Positions 6,135-12,950 of a DNA stretch of 18,209 bases are shown piece after piece (position 1 is the stretch's first letter; each line of letters opens with the position of its first letter). This DNA is from an uncultured Bacilli bacterium (GTDB taxonomy: Bacteria > Bacillota_I > Bacilli_A > RF39 > UBA660). A model generated the notes under the pieces. It saw only the letters and a list, made by a program, of their open reading frames with translations, did no database searches and was not told the origin of the DNA. The stretch is taken from contig CAJTRV010000030.1 in the NCBI GenBank assembly GCA_910578855.1, positions 1 to 18,209 of the forward strand, in the 5' to 3' direction. Both the position numbers and the translations under genes were made by a program.

Positions 6135-7217
6135 ATGAAAAAATTAATAACGATGTGGCGTGAAAGTGAACGAGACCGCCGAATGATTGCGATCGTCTTT
6201 TCACTTGTATTTGCCATCATCTCTTCGATTTTACTTTATACATCATATAAAGTAGTTGATCCGATTGAAAATGAATCATTATTTGTTTATCGTACCGATA
6301 AAAATGTCAATTATAGGGTTCAGTTGAGTCAAAACACTTATATTCAATCGAATCCACAAGAGATGGGAAAACTATATATTGCACGTTTGGTTCAATCGAT
6401 TCCTGCAACGATGCGTTATCAATATCAATCGACAGATCAAGCTGATTTAGAGTATACGTATCGAATTGACGCTGCCATTCATGCATCTTATAAGACATCT
6501 AGTGATTCAGAAGAACAAAAACAAGTATGGGTAAAACGTTATACTGTTGCGGATGAACAAAAAAATCAGGTGGCCGGAAAGAATAATGTGACCATTGAAG
6601 AAGATATTAATATCGATTATCAAAAATATCGTGGCGAAGTAGAACGTTTCCAAAAAGAAATGGGATTATCAGTCGATGCGGTATTACAAGTTGATATGAT
6701 TGTTGAAATGAGTGGGACGACCACAACGGGGGAACAATTTAGAGATGCAGAAAATGTATCATTTAAAGTTCCACTTAATAAAGACGTGTTTGGAATTACG
6801 ATTCCAGAAAGTAATAATCGGGAAAAGACGATTGAACAAAATCAGGAGCATACAACGCCTGTGAATTCTGTAATTTTTACAATTGGAATTGTGACATCGG
6901 CGATCGCTGTTTTATGGATTGTGATCCTTGTTGTCGAATTGTTAAATGGACCACGTAAACCTGCATTTAAACGTTATTTAGATAAAATATTAAGTGAGTA
7001 TGATGATATTATCGTTGAGACTTTAACTCCAATTAAAAAGGTTAATTATACGGTTATCAATGTCAAGAATATGAACGAAATGGTTGATCTTGAGCAAGAA
7101 CTTCGTATTCCAATTTTATATTATTATAATGAAATTACGCAGGAAGCAACATTCACCATTATCAAGGATAAAATGTTATATCTTTATCAGTTAGATCGTT
7201 ATGATCTTGACGTATAA
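6135..7217 (+). CDS. DUF5305-like two-pass membrane protein, partner of the signal peptidase
   Basis: A 360-residue protein; ATG 6135 follows AAAGGAG (6122-6128), which overlaps the peptidase stop. A first membrane segment (about 18-38) and a second (about 245-269) enclose an extracytoplasmic region of some 200 residues. That region begins VNYRVQLSQNTYI (58-70) and is rich in alternating beta-type segments. A cytoplasmic tail of about 90 residues follows. Topology and the YRVQL-type opening resemble DUF5305 proteins, which I recall as often being encoded beside SipW-like peptidases. That family call is moderate. There is no catalytic motif that I can recognise. Co-transcription with the peptidase (11-base gap) suggests a chaperone, anchor or assembly role for the secreted subunits; this is inference. 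Confidence 0.75.
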   Translation: MKKLITMWRESERDRRMIAIVFSLVFAIISSILLYTSYKVVDPIENESLFVYRTDKNVNYRVQLSQNTYIQSNPQEMGKLYIARLVQSIPATMRYQYQSTDQADLEYTYRIDAAIHASYKTSSDSEEQKQVWVKRYTVADEQKNQVAGKNNVTIEEDINIDYQKYRGEVERFQKEMGLSVDAVLQVDMIVEMSGTTTTGEQFRDAENVSFKVPLNKDVFGITIPESNNREKTIEQNQEHTTPVNSVIFTIGIVTSAIAVLWIVILVVELLNGPRKPAFKRYLDKILSEYDDIIVETLTPIKKVNYTVINVKNMNEMVDLEQELRIPILYYYNEITQEATFTIIKDKMLYLYQLDRYDLDV

Positions 7218-7231
7218 TTTTTTAGTAGAAC

Positions 7232-7258
7232 ACTTCAATTTTTTTGAAGTTTTCTTTT
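7232..7258 (+). terminator. Terminator after the peptidase operon
   Basis: ACTTCAA (7232-7238) pairs with TTGAAGT (7244-7250) over a T5 loop, and a T-rich tract follows. The stem is short (7 bp) but the position right after 7217 fits. Confidence 0.6.
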
Positions 7259-7284
7259 ACTTTTTTTAAAATATATAGTATAAT
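7256..7284 (+). promoter_or_regulatory. Promoter of ftsA-ftsZ
   Basis: TATAAT (7279-7284) is perfect. The best -35 at 17 bases is TTTACT (7256-7261), a partial match to TTGACA. The leader to ATG 7311 is about 20 bases. Confidence 0.55.
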
Positions 7285-7310
7285 TATTATTGATTGTAGG
7301 AGATGATGAT

Positions 7311-8567
7311 ATGAAGCACATTTACACGAGTATTGACATTGGTACGGATGCAATCAAGGTAGTGGTATGTGAACTCTATCAAAATAAATTGAATCTTTTG
7401 GCAGCTTCTTGTATGCCATCGAAGGGGATAAAAAAAGGTTTGATTACTGATGTCGAGGCTGCTAGAATGTCGCTTCGGAAAGCCATTCAGGAAGTAGAAG
7501 CGATGTTGGGTATTAAAATTCGCCAAGTCTTAGCGTCAGTTCCTAGTTATTATGCAGATTTTAAGTTGGTATCAAGTACGATTGCCATTGAGCCTACTAT
7601 CGATGATGAACCTGCTGAAATTGAAGGCAAAGATATCTCAATTTTATTAAAAAAGGCTTCTTATCAAAAACGTCATCCAAATGATGAATTGGTAACCACA
7701 GTTCCGATTGATTTTAAGATTGATCATCGCTTGGTAGTGAAGTCTCCCCTCGGACTTCCAGCTTCAGTTTTAGAAGTGCGAGCAGTCGCCGTGACAACGC
7801 CAAAGAAGAATATTTATTCAGTTCTAAGTTTAATTGAGGGAATTGGACTGCAAGTAAAAGATATCTCCTTAAATGGAATTGGCGATATGTATGCATTTAA
7901 AAATAAAGAGATGGATAACAAAGTTGGGGCAATTATCAACATCGGATCTGAGACGACGTCCATTTCATTATATAATAAAGGAATTATTGTCAAAAATAGT
8001 GTCATTGGTCTTGGTGGAAAAAACATCGATAATGATTTATCTTATATTTATAAATTAAATGGAACGGTTGCGAAAACAGTGAAAGAAAATTTTGCACTCG
8101 CCCACAAGCGCTTTGCTAGTGCTAGTGATGTCTATGAAGTTGCCAACCATAATCAGGAGACAATTAAGATTAAGCAATTAGAAGCGAGTGAAGTCGTGAT
8201 GGCAAGACTAGAAGAAATTTTGGGACAAGCGCGAAAGGAAATTCATGCTTTAACCAATCATGAAATCGATTATATTTTAGTAACCGGTGGCGTTTCTAAT
8301 ATGACAAACTTTGATGTCTTGGTAAAAACGATTTTAGGGAAAAAAGCAATGCTTGGAAATATGAAATTAATCGGAGTTCGGAATAATCGTTATTCATCAA
8401 GTGTCGGAAATATTGTTTATTATATCAGTAAATTGAAATTATTAGGAATTCGTGATACAATGGTAAGCGAAGATGACAGTTTAGAGTTGTCATCAGGTAA
8501 AAATTTAGTTAATGTAAATAATGAGTCAATGTTAGGTAAAGTATTTGGTTACTTTTTCAACGAATAA
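7311..8567 (+). CDS. ftsA: Cell division protein FtsA
   Basis: A 418-residue actin-like ATPase that tethers FtsZ to the membrane at the division site. The ATG at 7311 is chosen because AGGAG (7298-7302) lies 8 bases upstream. The in-frame TTG at 7290 lies before that site. The phosphate-1 motif is DIGTDAIK (9-16). The FtsA-specific 1C/SHS2 region spans about 70-165. Phosphate-2 is NIGSETTS (210-217) and the adenosine motif is VTGGVSN (324-330). The C-terminus SMLGKVFGYFFNE is a short amphipathic helix, as expected for the membrane-targeting sequence, after a flexible linker. Length is normal for the family (about 420-440). ftsZ follows 12 bases later, the standard ftsA-ftsZ order. Confidence 0.95.
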   Translation: MKHIYTSIDIGTDAIKVVVCELYQNKLNLLAASCMPSKGIKKGLITDVEAARMSLRKAIQEVEAMLGIKIRQVLASVPSYYADFKLVSSTIAIEPTIDDEPAEIEGKDISILLKKASYQKRHPNDELVTTVPIDFKIDHRLVVKSPLGLPASVLEVRAVAVTTPKKNIYSVLSLIEGIGLQVKDISLNGIGDMYAFKNKEMDNKVGAIINIGSETTSISLYNKGIIVKNSVIGLGGKNIDNDLSYIYKLNGTVAKTVKENFALAHKRFASASDVYEVANHNQETIKIKQLEASEVVMARLEEILGQARKEIHALTNHEIDYILVTGGVSNMTNFDVLVKTILGKKAMLGNMKLIGVRNNRYSSSVGNIVYYISKLKLLGIRDTMVSEDDSLELSSGKNLVNVNNESMLGKVFGYFFNE

Positions 8568-8579
8568 GGGAGGAAAATT

Positions 8580-9650
8580 ATGTTTGGATTAGCAATGGAT
8601 CAACTTGCGAAAATAAAAGTAATTGGAGTTGGTGGTGGTGGAAACAACGCCGTTAACAGGATGATTGAATCAGGAGTAAAAGGAGTAGACTTTATTGTTG
8701 CGAACACAGACTTACAAGTGTTAAACAATTCCAAAGCAGATATCAAAATCCAAATTGGGACAAAACTAACCAATGGGTTAGGAGCTGGAGCTAATCCAGA
8801 AATCGGAAGAGATGCCGCTTTAGAATCAAAGCAGGAAATACAAGCAGCGTTAGAAGGCGCTGATATGGTGTTTGTTACCTGTGGAATGGGTGGAGGAACC
8901 GGAACCGGAGCAGCTCCGGTTATTGCCGAGATTGCCCAAGAACTAGGTGCACTTACGGTGGGAATTGTTACCAAGCCATTTTCATTCGAAGGAAAGAAAC
9001 GAATGGATCAAGCTTTGCTAGGAATGGAACAATTAAAGAAACATGTCGATACGTTGATCGTCATTCCAAATGATCGCTTACGAGAGATTATTGATAAGTC
9101 AACACCACTACTAGAATCATTCAAAGAAGTCGACAATGTATTACGACGCGGAGTACAATCTATTTCAGATTTGATTGCCGTGGCTGGATTAATTAACTTA
9201 GACTTTGCCGATGTTAAAACGGTCATGGAAAATAGAGGAAATGCACTTATCGGAATTGGAATGGGTGTTGGTGAGGATCGAGCAGCTGAGGCTGCTAGAC
9301 AGGCAGTATCAAGTCCGCTTTTAGAAACAAGTATCAGTGGAGCAACCGATGCGATCATTAACGTAACTGGTGGTTCTAATTTGACTTTGTTCGAAGTAGA
9401 AGAGGCTGCTGAAGTAATTCGAAGTAGTGCGAATACCGATATCAATACGATCTTTGGAGCCGTTATTAATGAGAACTTAAACGATGAAATTATTGTAACT
9501 GTCATTGCTACAGGGTTTGAAGATGAAGAAAAAGAGCCAGAATATCCAAGTTATACATCTCGTTCAGTTGTAAACTATGATGTACCAGATAGTAGTGATG
9601 ATGATAGTGATTTTGATATTCCACCATTTTTAAAAAATAGAGGGTTCTAA
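8580..9650 (+). CDS. ftsZ: Cell division protein FtsZ (tubulin-like GTPase)
   Basis: A 356-residue GTPase that polymerises into the Z-ring. ATG 8580 is preceded by AAGGGAGG (8566-8573). GVGGGGNN (16-23) and the tubulin signature GGGTGTG (104-110) form the nucleotide site. The T7-loop region NLDFADV, needed to activate GTP hydrolysis in the next subunit, is near 206-212. GGSNLTLFEVEEAAE is the typical C-terminal-domain signature. After a short acidic linker the tail ends DIPPFLKNRGF (346-356), the conserved peptide that binds FtsA and other partners. The length is slightly shorter than B. subtilis FtsZ (382) because of the short linker. Nothing in it appears damaged. Confidence 0.97.
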   Translation: MFGLAMDQLAKIKVIGVGGGGNNAVNRMIESGVKGVDFIVANTDLQVLNNSKADIKIQIGTKLTNGLGAGANPEIGRDAALESKQEIQAALEGADMVFVTCGMGGGTGTGAAPVIAEIAQELGALTVGIVTKPFSFEGKKRMDQALLGMEQLKKHVDTLIVIPNDRLREIIDKSTPLLESFKEVDNVLRRGVQSISDLIAVAGLINLDFADVKTVMENRGNALIGIGMGVGEDRAAEAARQAVSSPLLETSISGATDAIINVTGGSNLTLFEVEEAAEVIRSSANTDINTIFGAVINENLNDEIIVTVIATGFEDEEKEPEYPSYTSRSVVNYDVPDSSDDDSDFDIPPFLKNRGF

Positions 9651-9664
9651 GAAATGTTTTACTT

Positions 9665-9692
9665 AAGGATGATGAAAATCATCCTTTTATTA
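9665..9692 (+). terminator. Terminator after ftsZ
   Basis: A perfect 9-bp stem (9665-9673 with 9678-9686) has a GAAA tetraloop and a following T-rich tract. Confidence 0.85.
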
Positions 9693-9695
9693 TGT

Positions 9696-9715
9696 GTATG
9701 AACGAATCTTCATAC
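9696..9715 (+). repeat. Inverted repeat between ftsZ and the third LRR gene
   Basis: GTATGAA (9696-9702) and TTCATAC (9709-9715) form a perfect 7-bp dyad with a 6-base loop. There is no T-run, so it is not a terminator by itself. Whether it is an operator or chance is unknown. Confidence 0.4.
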
Positions 9716-9773
9716 GTGAAATCATTGGAAAAAAATTACAAATTACAAAAGAATAGAATAATCACAAAAGATG

Positions 9774-9782
9774 TGATATAAT
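9774..9782 (+). promoter_or_regulatory. Extended -10 promoter of the third LRR gene, inside a dyad
   Basis: TGATATAAT (9774-9782) is an extended -10 with a perfect TATAAT. The -35 position (9754-9759, TAGAAT) is weak, as often seen with extended -10 promoters. The preceding bases GATGTGATA resemble those at the -10 of the 1413 promoter (GATGTGATAAAAT). An ATCACA/TGTGAT inverted repeat (9761-9766, 9772-9777) overlaps the -10. Confidence 0.6.
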
Positions 9783-9816
9783 AATGAAATAACAAAGTAA
9801 GGATGGGATATTTAGC

Positions 9817-11295
9817 GTGAGAAATGCAGTGAAAAAACGAAAGAGATTATTGGTGACTAGTATAGCCTTGTTTATGATTTGCGGGGTGGCATTAGGCTAT
9901 GCCGCCCTTTCTTCATCGATCAAAATTAATGGAACGGGAACGATTTCAACGAATTGGGATATTCTCTTCACGAATATTGCCGAGAAGAGTAAAAAAGCGG
10001 CCACAACGAATAAAAGAGAGATTACGGATAAACTAACCGCTACTTTTGATGTTGACTTGGAATCTCCTGGTAGTTATATCGAATATAACGTCACTCTTAA
10101 AAATAATGGAAATATGGATGCAGTAATTGCTAAAGTTATCGGAATTGTCGAGGCGAACCAACAAGCACCGACCGGAATTCAATTTAAAGTAAGTGGGATT
10201 CGGATTGGGGATGATCTGCTTGCTGGGAGTGAGACGACATTTGTCGTAAGAGCGGAGATCCCACGTAGTGAAACAACATTACCAGAGACATCTAAAACAT
10301 TAGAGCTAACAGTAGAAGTGCGTCAAAAGGAAGTAGATAATAGTGGACTTGTTACTACTATAGGTGAGTGTTTCCAGACAAATGCGGCTGGGGACACGAT
10401 TACTGGATATTTATGTGGCAAAGGAAATACCAATGGCTATAGTGAAATAACAAACGTTAATATTCCACGGGAGATTAACGGAATTACAATTACACAAATA
10501 GGAACAAGTGCTTTTAATGGGAAAGGATTAACATCGGTTATTATGCCTAATACCATTAAGGGAATTGGAGCGAGTGCATTTATGAGTAATCAATTGACGA
10601 GTCTTGAATTACCCAATACAGTAACAACGATTGGGGTTCAAAGCTTTCGTGGAAATCGCTTAAAAAAGCTTATATTACCAAGTTCAATGAAAACAATCGG
10701 AAATGAAGCATTTATGGGGAACCAAATATCGGAACTTGAAATTCCTTCTAGTGTTACGAGTATTGGTGCTGGTGCTTTTCGCAATAATCAATTACCAGAC
10801 GAGCAGGCATTCATTTATAACCGCAATCGTGATGGAAGTGAGAACAGACGTAGCATCAACAGTTATGCGGGTGCGAAGCGGAGTGATGTTGTGATTCCAA
10901 GTGGGGTTACGATTATTGGTGGTAATTCTTTTAATGGTTTAGGATTAAAATCTATTGTCTTGCCGGAAGGACTTGAGAGAATAGAAATAATGGCTTTTGG
11001 TAGTAATGAGTTAACAGAAATTACGATTCCCGCGAGTGTTACGTTCTTAAGTTCAAGTTTTGGTAGTAATAAAAACTTATCAAGGGTAACATTCATGGGA
11101 AATGTTCCTAGACTTGATCGTCATGAAATTTTTAAAGGAGCAAAGTTAACTTCTAATACCATTCAAGTACCAGCTGGTACGTTAGAACAGTATAGAAGTG
11201 CCAGGGCAACCCTAACTTGGGGAGAAGCCTCTCCTAGTCAGACGTGGTTTGGGAGTGATGATGCGAGCTTACTAGATGCCTTTTATGAAGGATAA
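9817..11295 (+). CDS. SipW-cognate TasA-like domain fused to BspA-type leucine-rich repeats (copy in the ftsZ-spoIIGA interval)
   Basis: A 492-residue protein with a GTG start behind AAGGATGGG (9799-9807); an in-frame GTG at 9829 is an alternative. Residues 1-10 are basic, 11-30 hydrophobic, and LGYAALSSS (26-34) is the SipW-type signal. Residues 36-172 are the TasA-like domain (INGTGTISTNWD at 37-48), very close to the 1413 protein. The same cysteine pair ECF...YLC follows. There are five LRR_5 repeats before the FIYNRNRDGSE...NSYAG insert and about three after it, the last being irregular. The end is WFGSDDASLLDAFYEG. It is a stand-alone unit with its own promoter and terminator, about 2.6 kb from the peptidase it presumably needs. 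It carries several Arg residues where the paralogue has Ser or Lys. A surface role is inferred. Confidence 0.85.
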   Translation: MRNAVKKRKRLLVTSIALFMICGVALGYAALSSSIKINGTGTISTNWDILFTNIAEKSKKAATTNKREITDKLTATFDVDLESPGSYIEYNVTLKNNGNMDAVIAKVIGIVEANQQAPTGIQFKVSGIRIGDDLLAGSETTFVVRAEIPRSETTLPETSKTLELTVEVRQKEVDNSGLVTTIGECFQTNAAGDTITGYLCGKGNTNGYSEITNVNIPREINGITITQIGTSAFNGKGLTSVIMPNTIKGIGASAFMSNQLTSLELPNTVTTIGVQSFRGNRLKKLILPSSMKTIGNEAFMGNQISELEIPSSVTSIGAGAFRNNQLPDEQAFIYNRNRDGSENRRSINSYAGAKRSDVVIPSGVTIIGGNSFNGLGLKSIVLPEGLERIEIMAFGSNELTEITIPASVTFLSSSFGSNKNLSRVTFMGNVPRLDRHEIFKGAKLTSNTIQVPAGTLEQYRSARATLTWGEASPSQTWFGSDDASLLDAFYEG

Positions 11296-11361
11296 GATAA
11301 TTGTTTTATAATATGGATTACATGAAATAACGACAAATAAAATATCACAACAACTTCACAA

Positions 11362-11390
11362 AGCGACACAATATTAGTGTTGCTTTTTTT
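11362..11390 (+). terminator. Terminator after the third LRR gene
   Basis: AGCGACAC (11362-11369) pairs with GTGTTGCT (11377-11384) with one G-U pair and a 7-base loop, followed by a run of seven T. Confidence 0.85.
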
Positions 11391-11410
11391 ATACTGTTAA
11401 TGGTGATGAC

Positions 11411-12205
11411 ATGAAAATTTATCTTGACTTAATTTTCTTATTGAATTTTGGTTTTGATTTTCTCTTATTGATGACAGTAAAATTATTATTGCGAAGAAAT
11501 GTGAAACTTACCGATCTTTTATCAGGAGCATTTATTGGCGCGACAAGTATTTTTTTCCTTTTCATCAAGATGAATTCATTAACCTTGTTTCTTTTTAAGA
11601 TTGTAATTAGTATCCTTATGATCATAGTAACCTTTGGTTTTCGTAATATTCGCTATACAGCCCGCAATTTTCTTTACCTCTATAGCACCAGTATGATCTT
11701 AGGTGGAGTGTTATATTATTTGAATACTGAGTTTTCCTATCAACAAGAAGGGCTAGTATTTTATCATAATGGTCTTAGTATTAATGTGATTGTTCTCGTT
11801 CTAACAAGTCCTATTATTGTATATAGTTATATTAAACAAGGGTTGTACTTAAAGAATAATTATGGGAATTATCACGAAGTAGTCTTGTATTATCATGGGA
11901 AAAAGCAACGAATGAATGGGTTTTTAGATACGGGAAATCACTTAGTTGATCCATATCAGAAACGGCCTATTTTACTAGTTGATCGCAAACGATTGATCTA
12001 TGATATTAATGAGTTTCAGATGATTTTAGTACCAATTGATACAGCTGGAGGACACAGTTTATTACCTTGTATTAAAATCGATAAAATATGGATTCAAAAG
12101 TTTGGTTATCGGACCAAGTTCCTGCTTGGGCTGATGGATGAGGAAATTCATATCGATGGAGTTGATTGTATTTTGAGTGAACAGATAATGGAGGAGAGTA
12201 TATGA
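11411..12205 (+). CDS. spoIIGA: SpoIIGA, pro-sigma-E processing aspartic peptidase
   Basis: A 264-residue membrane protein. The N-terminal half (about 1-145) has five or so hydrophobic segments. The C-terminal half carries GFLDTGN (170-176), with D173 matching the catalytic aspartate of the family (D183 in B. subtilis). It also has the following VPIDTAGGHSLLP segment. SpoIIGA cleaves the pro-peptide of sigma-E in the mother cell after a signal from the forespore. ATG 11411 has a modest site, GGTGA (11402-11406). It is shorter than the B. subtilis protein (309). Its TGA stop overlaps the sigE ATG as ATGA, which also shows that TGA is a stop codon in this organism. Upstream are two possible Spo0A-type cores (see findings). 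Confidence 0.92.
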   Translation: MKIYLDLIFLLNFGFDFLLLMTVKLLLRRNVKLTDLLSGAFIGATSIFFLFIKMNSLTLFLFKIVISILMIIVTFGFRNIRYTARNFLYLYSTSMILGGVLYYLNTEFSYQQEGLVFYHNGLSINVIVLVLTSPIIVYSYIKQGLYLKNNYGNYHEVVLYYHGKKQRMNGFLDTGNHLVDPYQKRPILLVDRKRLIYDINEFQMILVPIDTAGGHSLLPCIKIDKIWIQKFGYRTKFLLGLMDEEIHIDGVDCILSEQIMEESI

Positions 12206-12894
12206 TACAACGTTTGATTCGCCTTTTAAAAGGATTATGTTCGAAAGGGAACAGTTTATTTTTCATTGGAAGTAGTGATAAATTACCAGAGCCACTTAGT
12301 AAAGAAGAAGAAGTATTATATGTGACCGAGTCGATGGATGGTGACTTAAAGGCCCGTGCAAAATTAATTGAGCATAACTTACGATTGGTAGTGTTTTTAG
12401 CCAAGAAATACGAGAATACGGGAGTTGATCTCGAGGACTTAGTTAGCATTGGGACCATTGGTTTAATTAAAGGGGTTAATACCTATAAATTAGATAAAAA
12501 TATTAAATTAGCAACCTATGCTTCCCGTTGTATAGATAATGAAATTTTAATGTTTTTACGGAAAAATAAACGCCGTCGTGGTGAGGTGAGTTTTGAAGAT
12601 AGCTTAAGCTATGATGCTGAGGGGAATGAATTACGACTCGAAGATATTTTAGGAACAGATGCGGATATCGTAACCAAGGGGATTGAAGAGGAAACGGAAA
12701 AAAAGATATTATACGAGGAAATTAGTAAACTAAATACCCGTGACAAACAGATTATGATTTTACGCTATGGCCTATTTGGTTGTGAGGAGATGACACAAAA
12801 AGATGTTGCTCAGATCTTGAATATCAGTCAATCTTATATTTCCCGAATTGAAAAAAAGGTAATTCGGAAACTACAAAATCTTGTCAATGTATAA
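12202..12894 (+). CDS. sigE: RNA polymerase sporulation sigma factor sigma-E (pro-form)
   Basis: A 230-residue sigma-70 family protein, close in sequence to B. subtilis SigE (239). The N-terminal pro-region (about 1-25) is basic and amphipathic and ends near LFFIGSS, aligning with the YYIGGS processing site. Region 2 spans NLRLVVFLAKKYENTGVDLE to YASRCIDNEILMFLR (59-120), including the -10-binding helix. Region 4 has the helix-turn-helix TQKDVAQILNISQSYISRIEKK (198-219). It directs early mother-cell transcription during sporulation. It overlaps spoIIGA by 4 bases, so protease and substrate are translationally coupled. sigG, which often comes next in Bacillus and clostridia, is absent here. 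Confidence 0.95.
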   Translation: MIQRLIRLLKGLCSKGNSLFFIGSSDKLPEPLSKEEEVLYVTESMDGDLKARAKLIEHNLRLVVFLAKKYENTGVDLEDLVSIGTIGLIKGVNTYKLDKNIKLATYASRCIDNEILMFLRKNKRRRGEVSFEDSLSYDAEGNELRLEDILGTDADIVTKGIEEETEKKILYEEISKLNTRDKQIMILRYGLFGCEEMTQKDVAQILNISQSYISRIEKKVIRKLQNLVNV

Positions 12895-12922
12895 TAGACT
12901 ATCGTTTTTTTTAAATATACGA

Positions 12923-12928
12923 TATAAT
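12923..12928 (+). promoter_or_regulatory. Likely -10 element of the fhs promoter
   Basis: A perfect TATAAT lies 22 bases before ATG 12951. No good -35 stands at 17 bases, so the promoter is either weak, activator-dependent, or misread. There is no convincing terminator between sigE and fhs. Confidence 0.4.
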
Positions 12929-12950
12929 AGAGGTAGAACGGAGTGATTTG

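Noticed and set aside
8600..9505. Long antisense open frames opposite ftsZ
   Set aside because: They mirror the codon pattern of ftsZ, have no ribosome binding site and no recognisable protein features.
10703..10894. Short frame inside the third LRR gene
   Set aside because: Overlaps the LRR coding frame throughout and has no separate start signal.
11307..11312. TATAAT as a promoter for spoIIGA
   Set aside because: No -35 or extended TG at the right place, and the terminator at 11362-11390 lies between it and spoIIGA.
12895..12922. T-rich stretch after sigE as a terminator
   Set aside because: The only inverted repeats are 4-5 bp and do not precede the T-run in the right arrangement.
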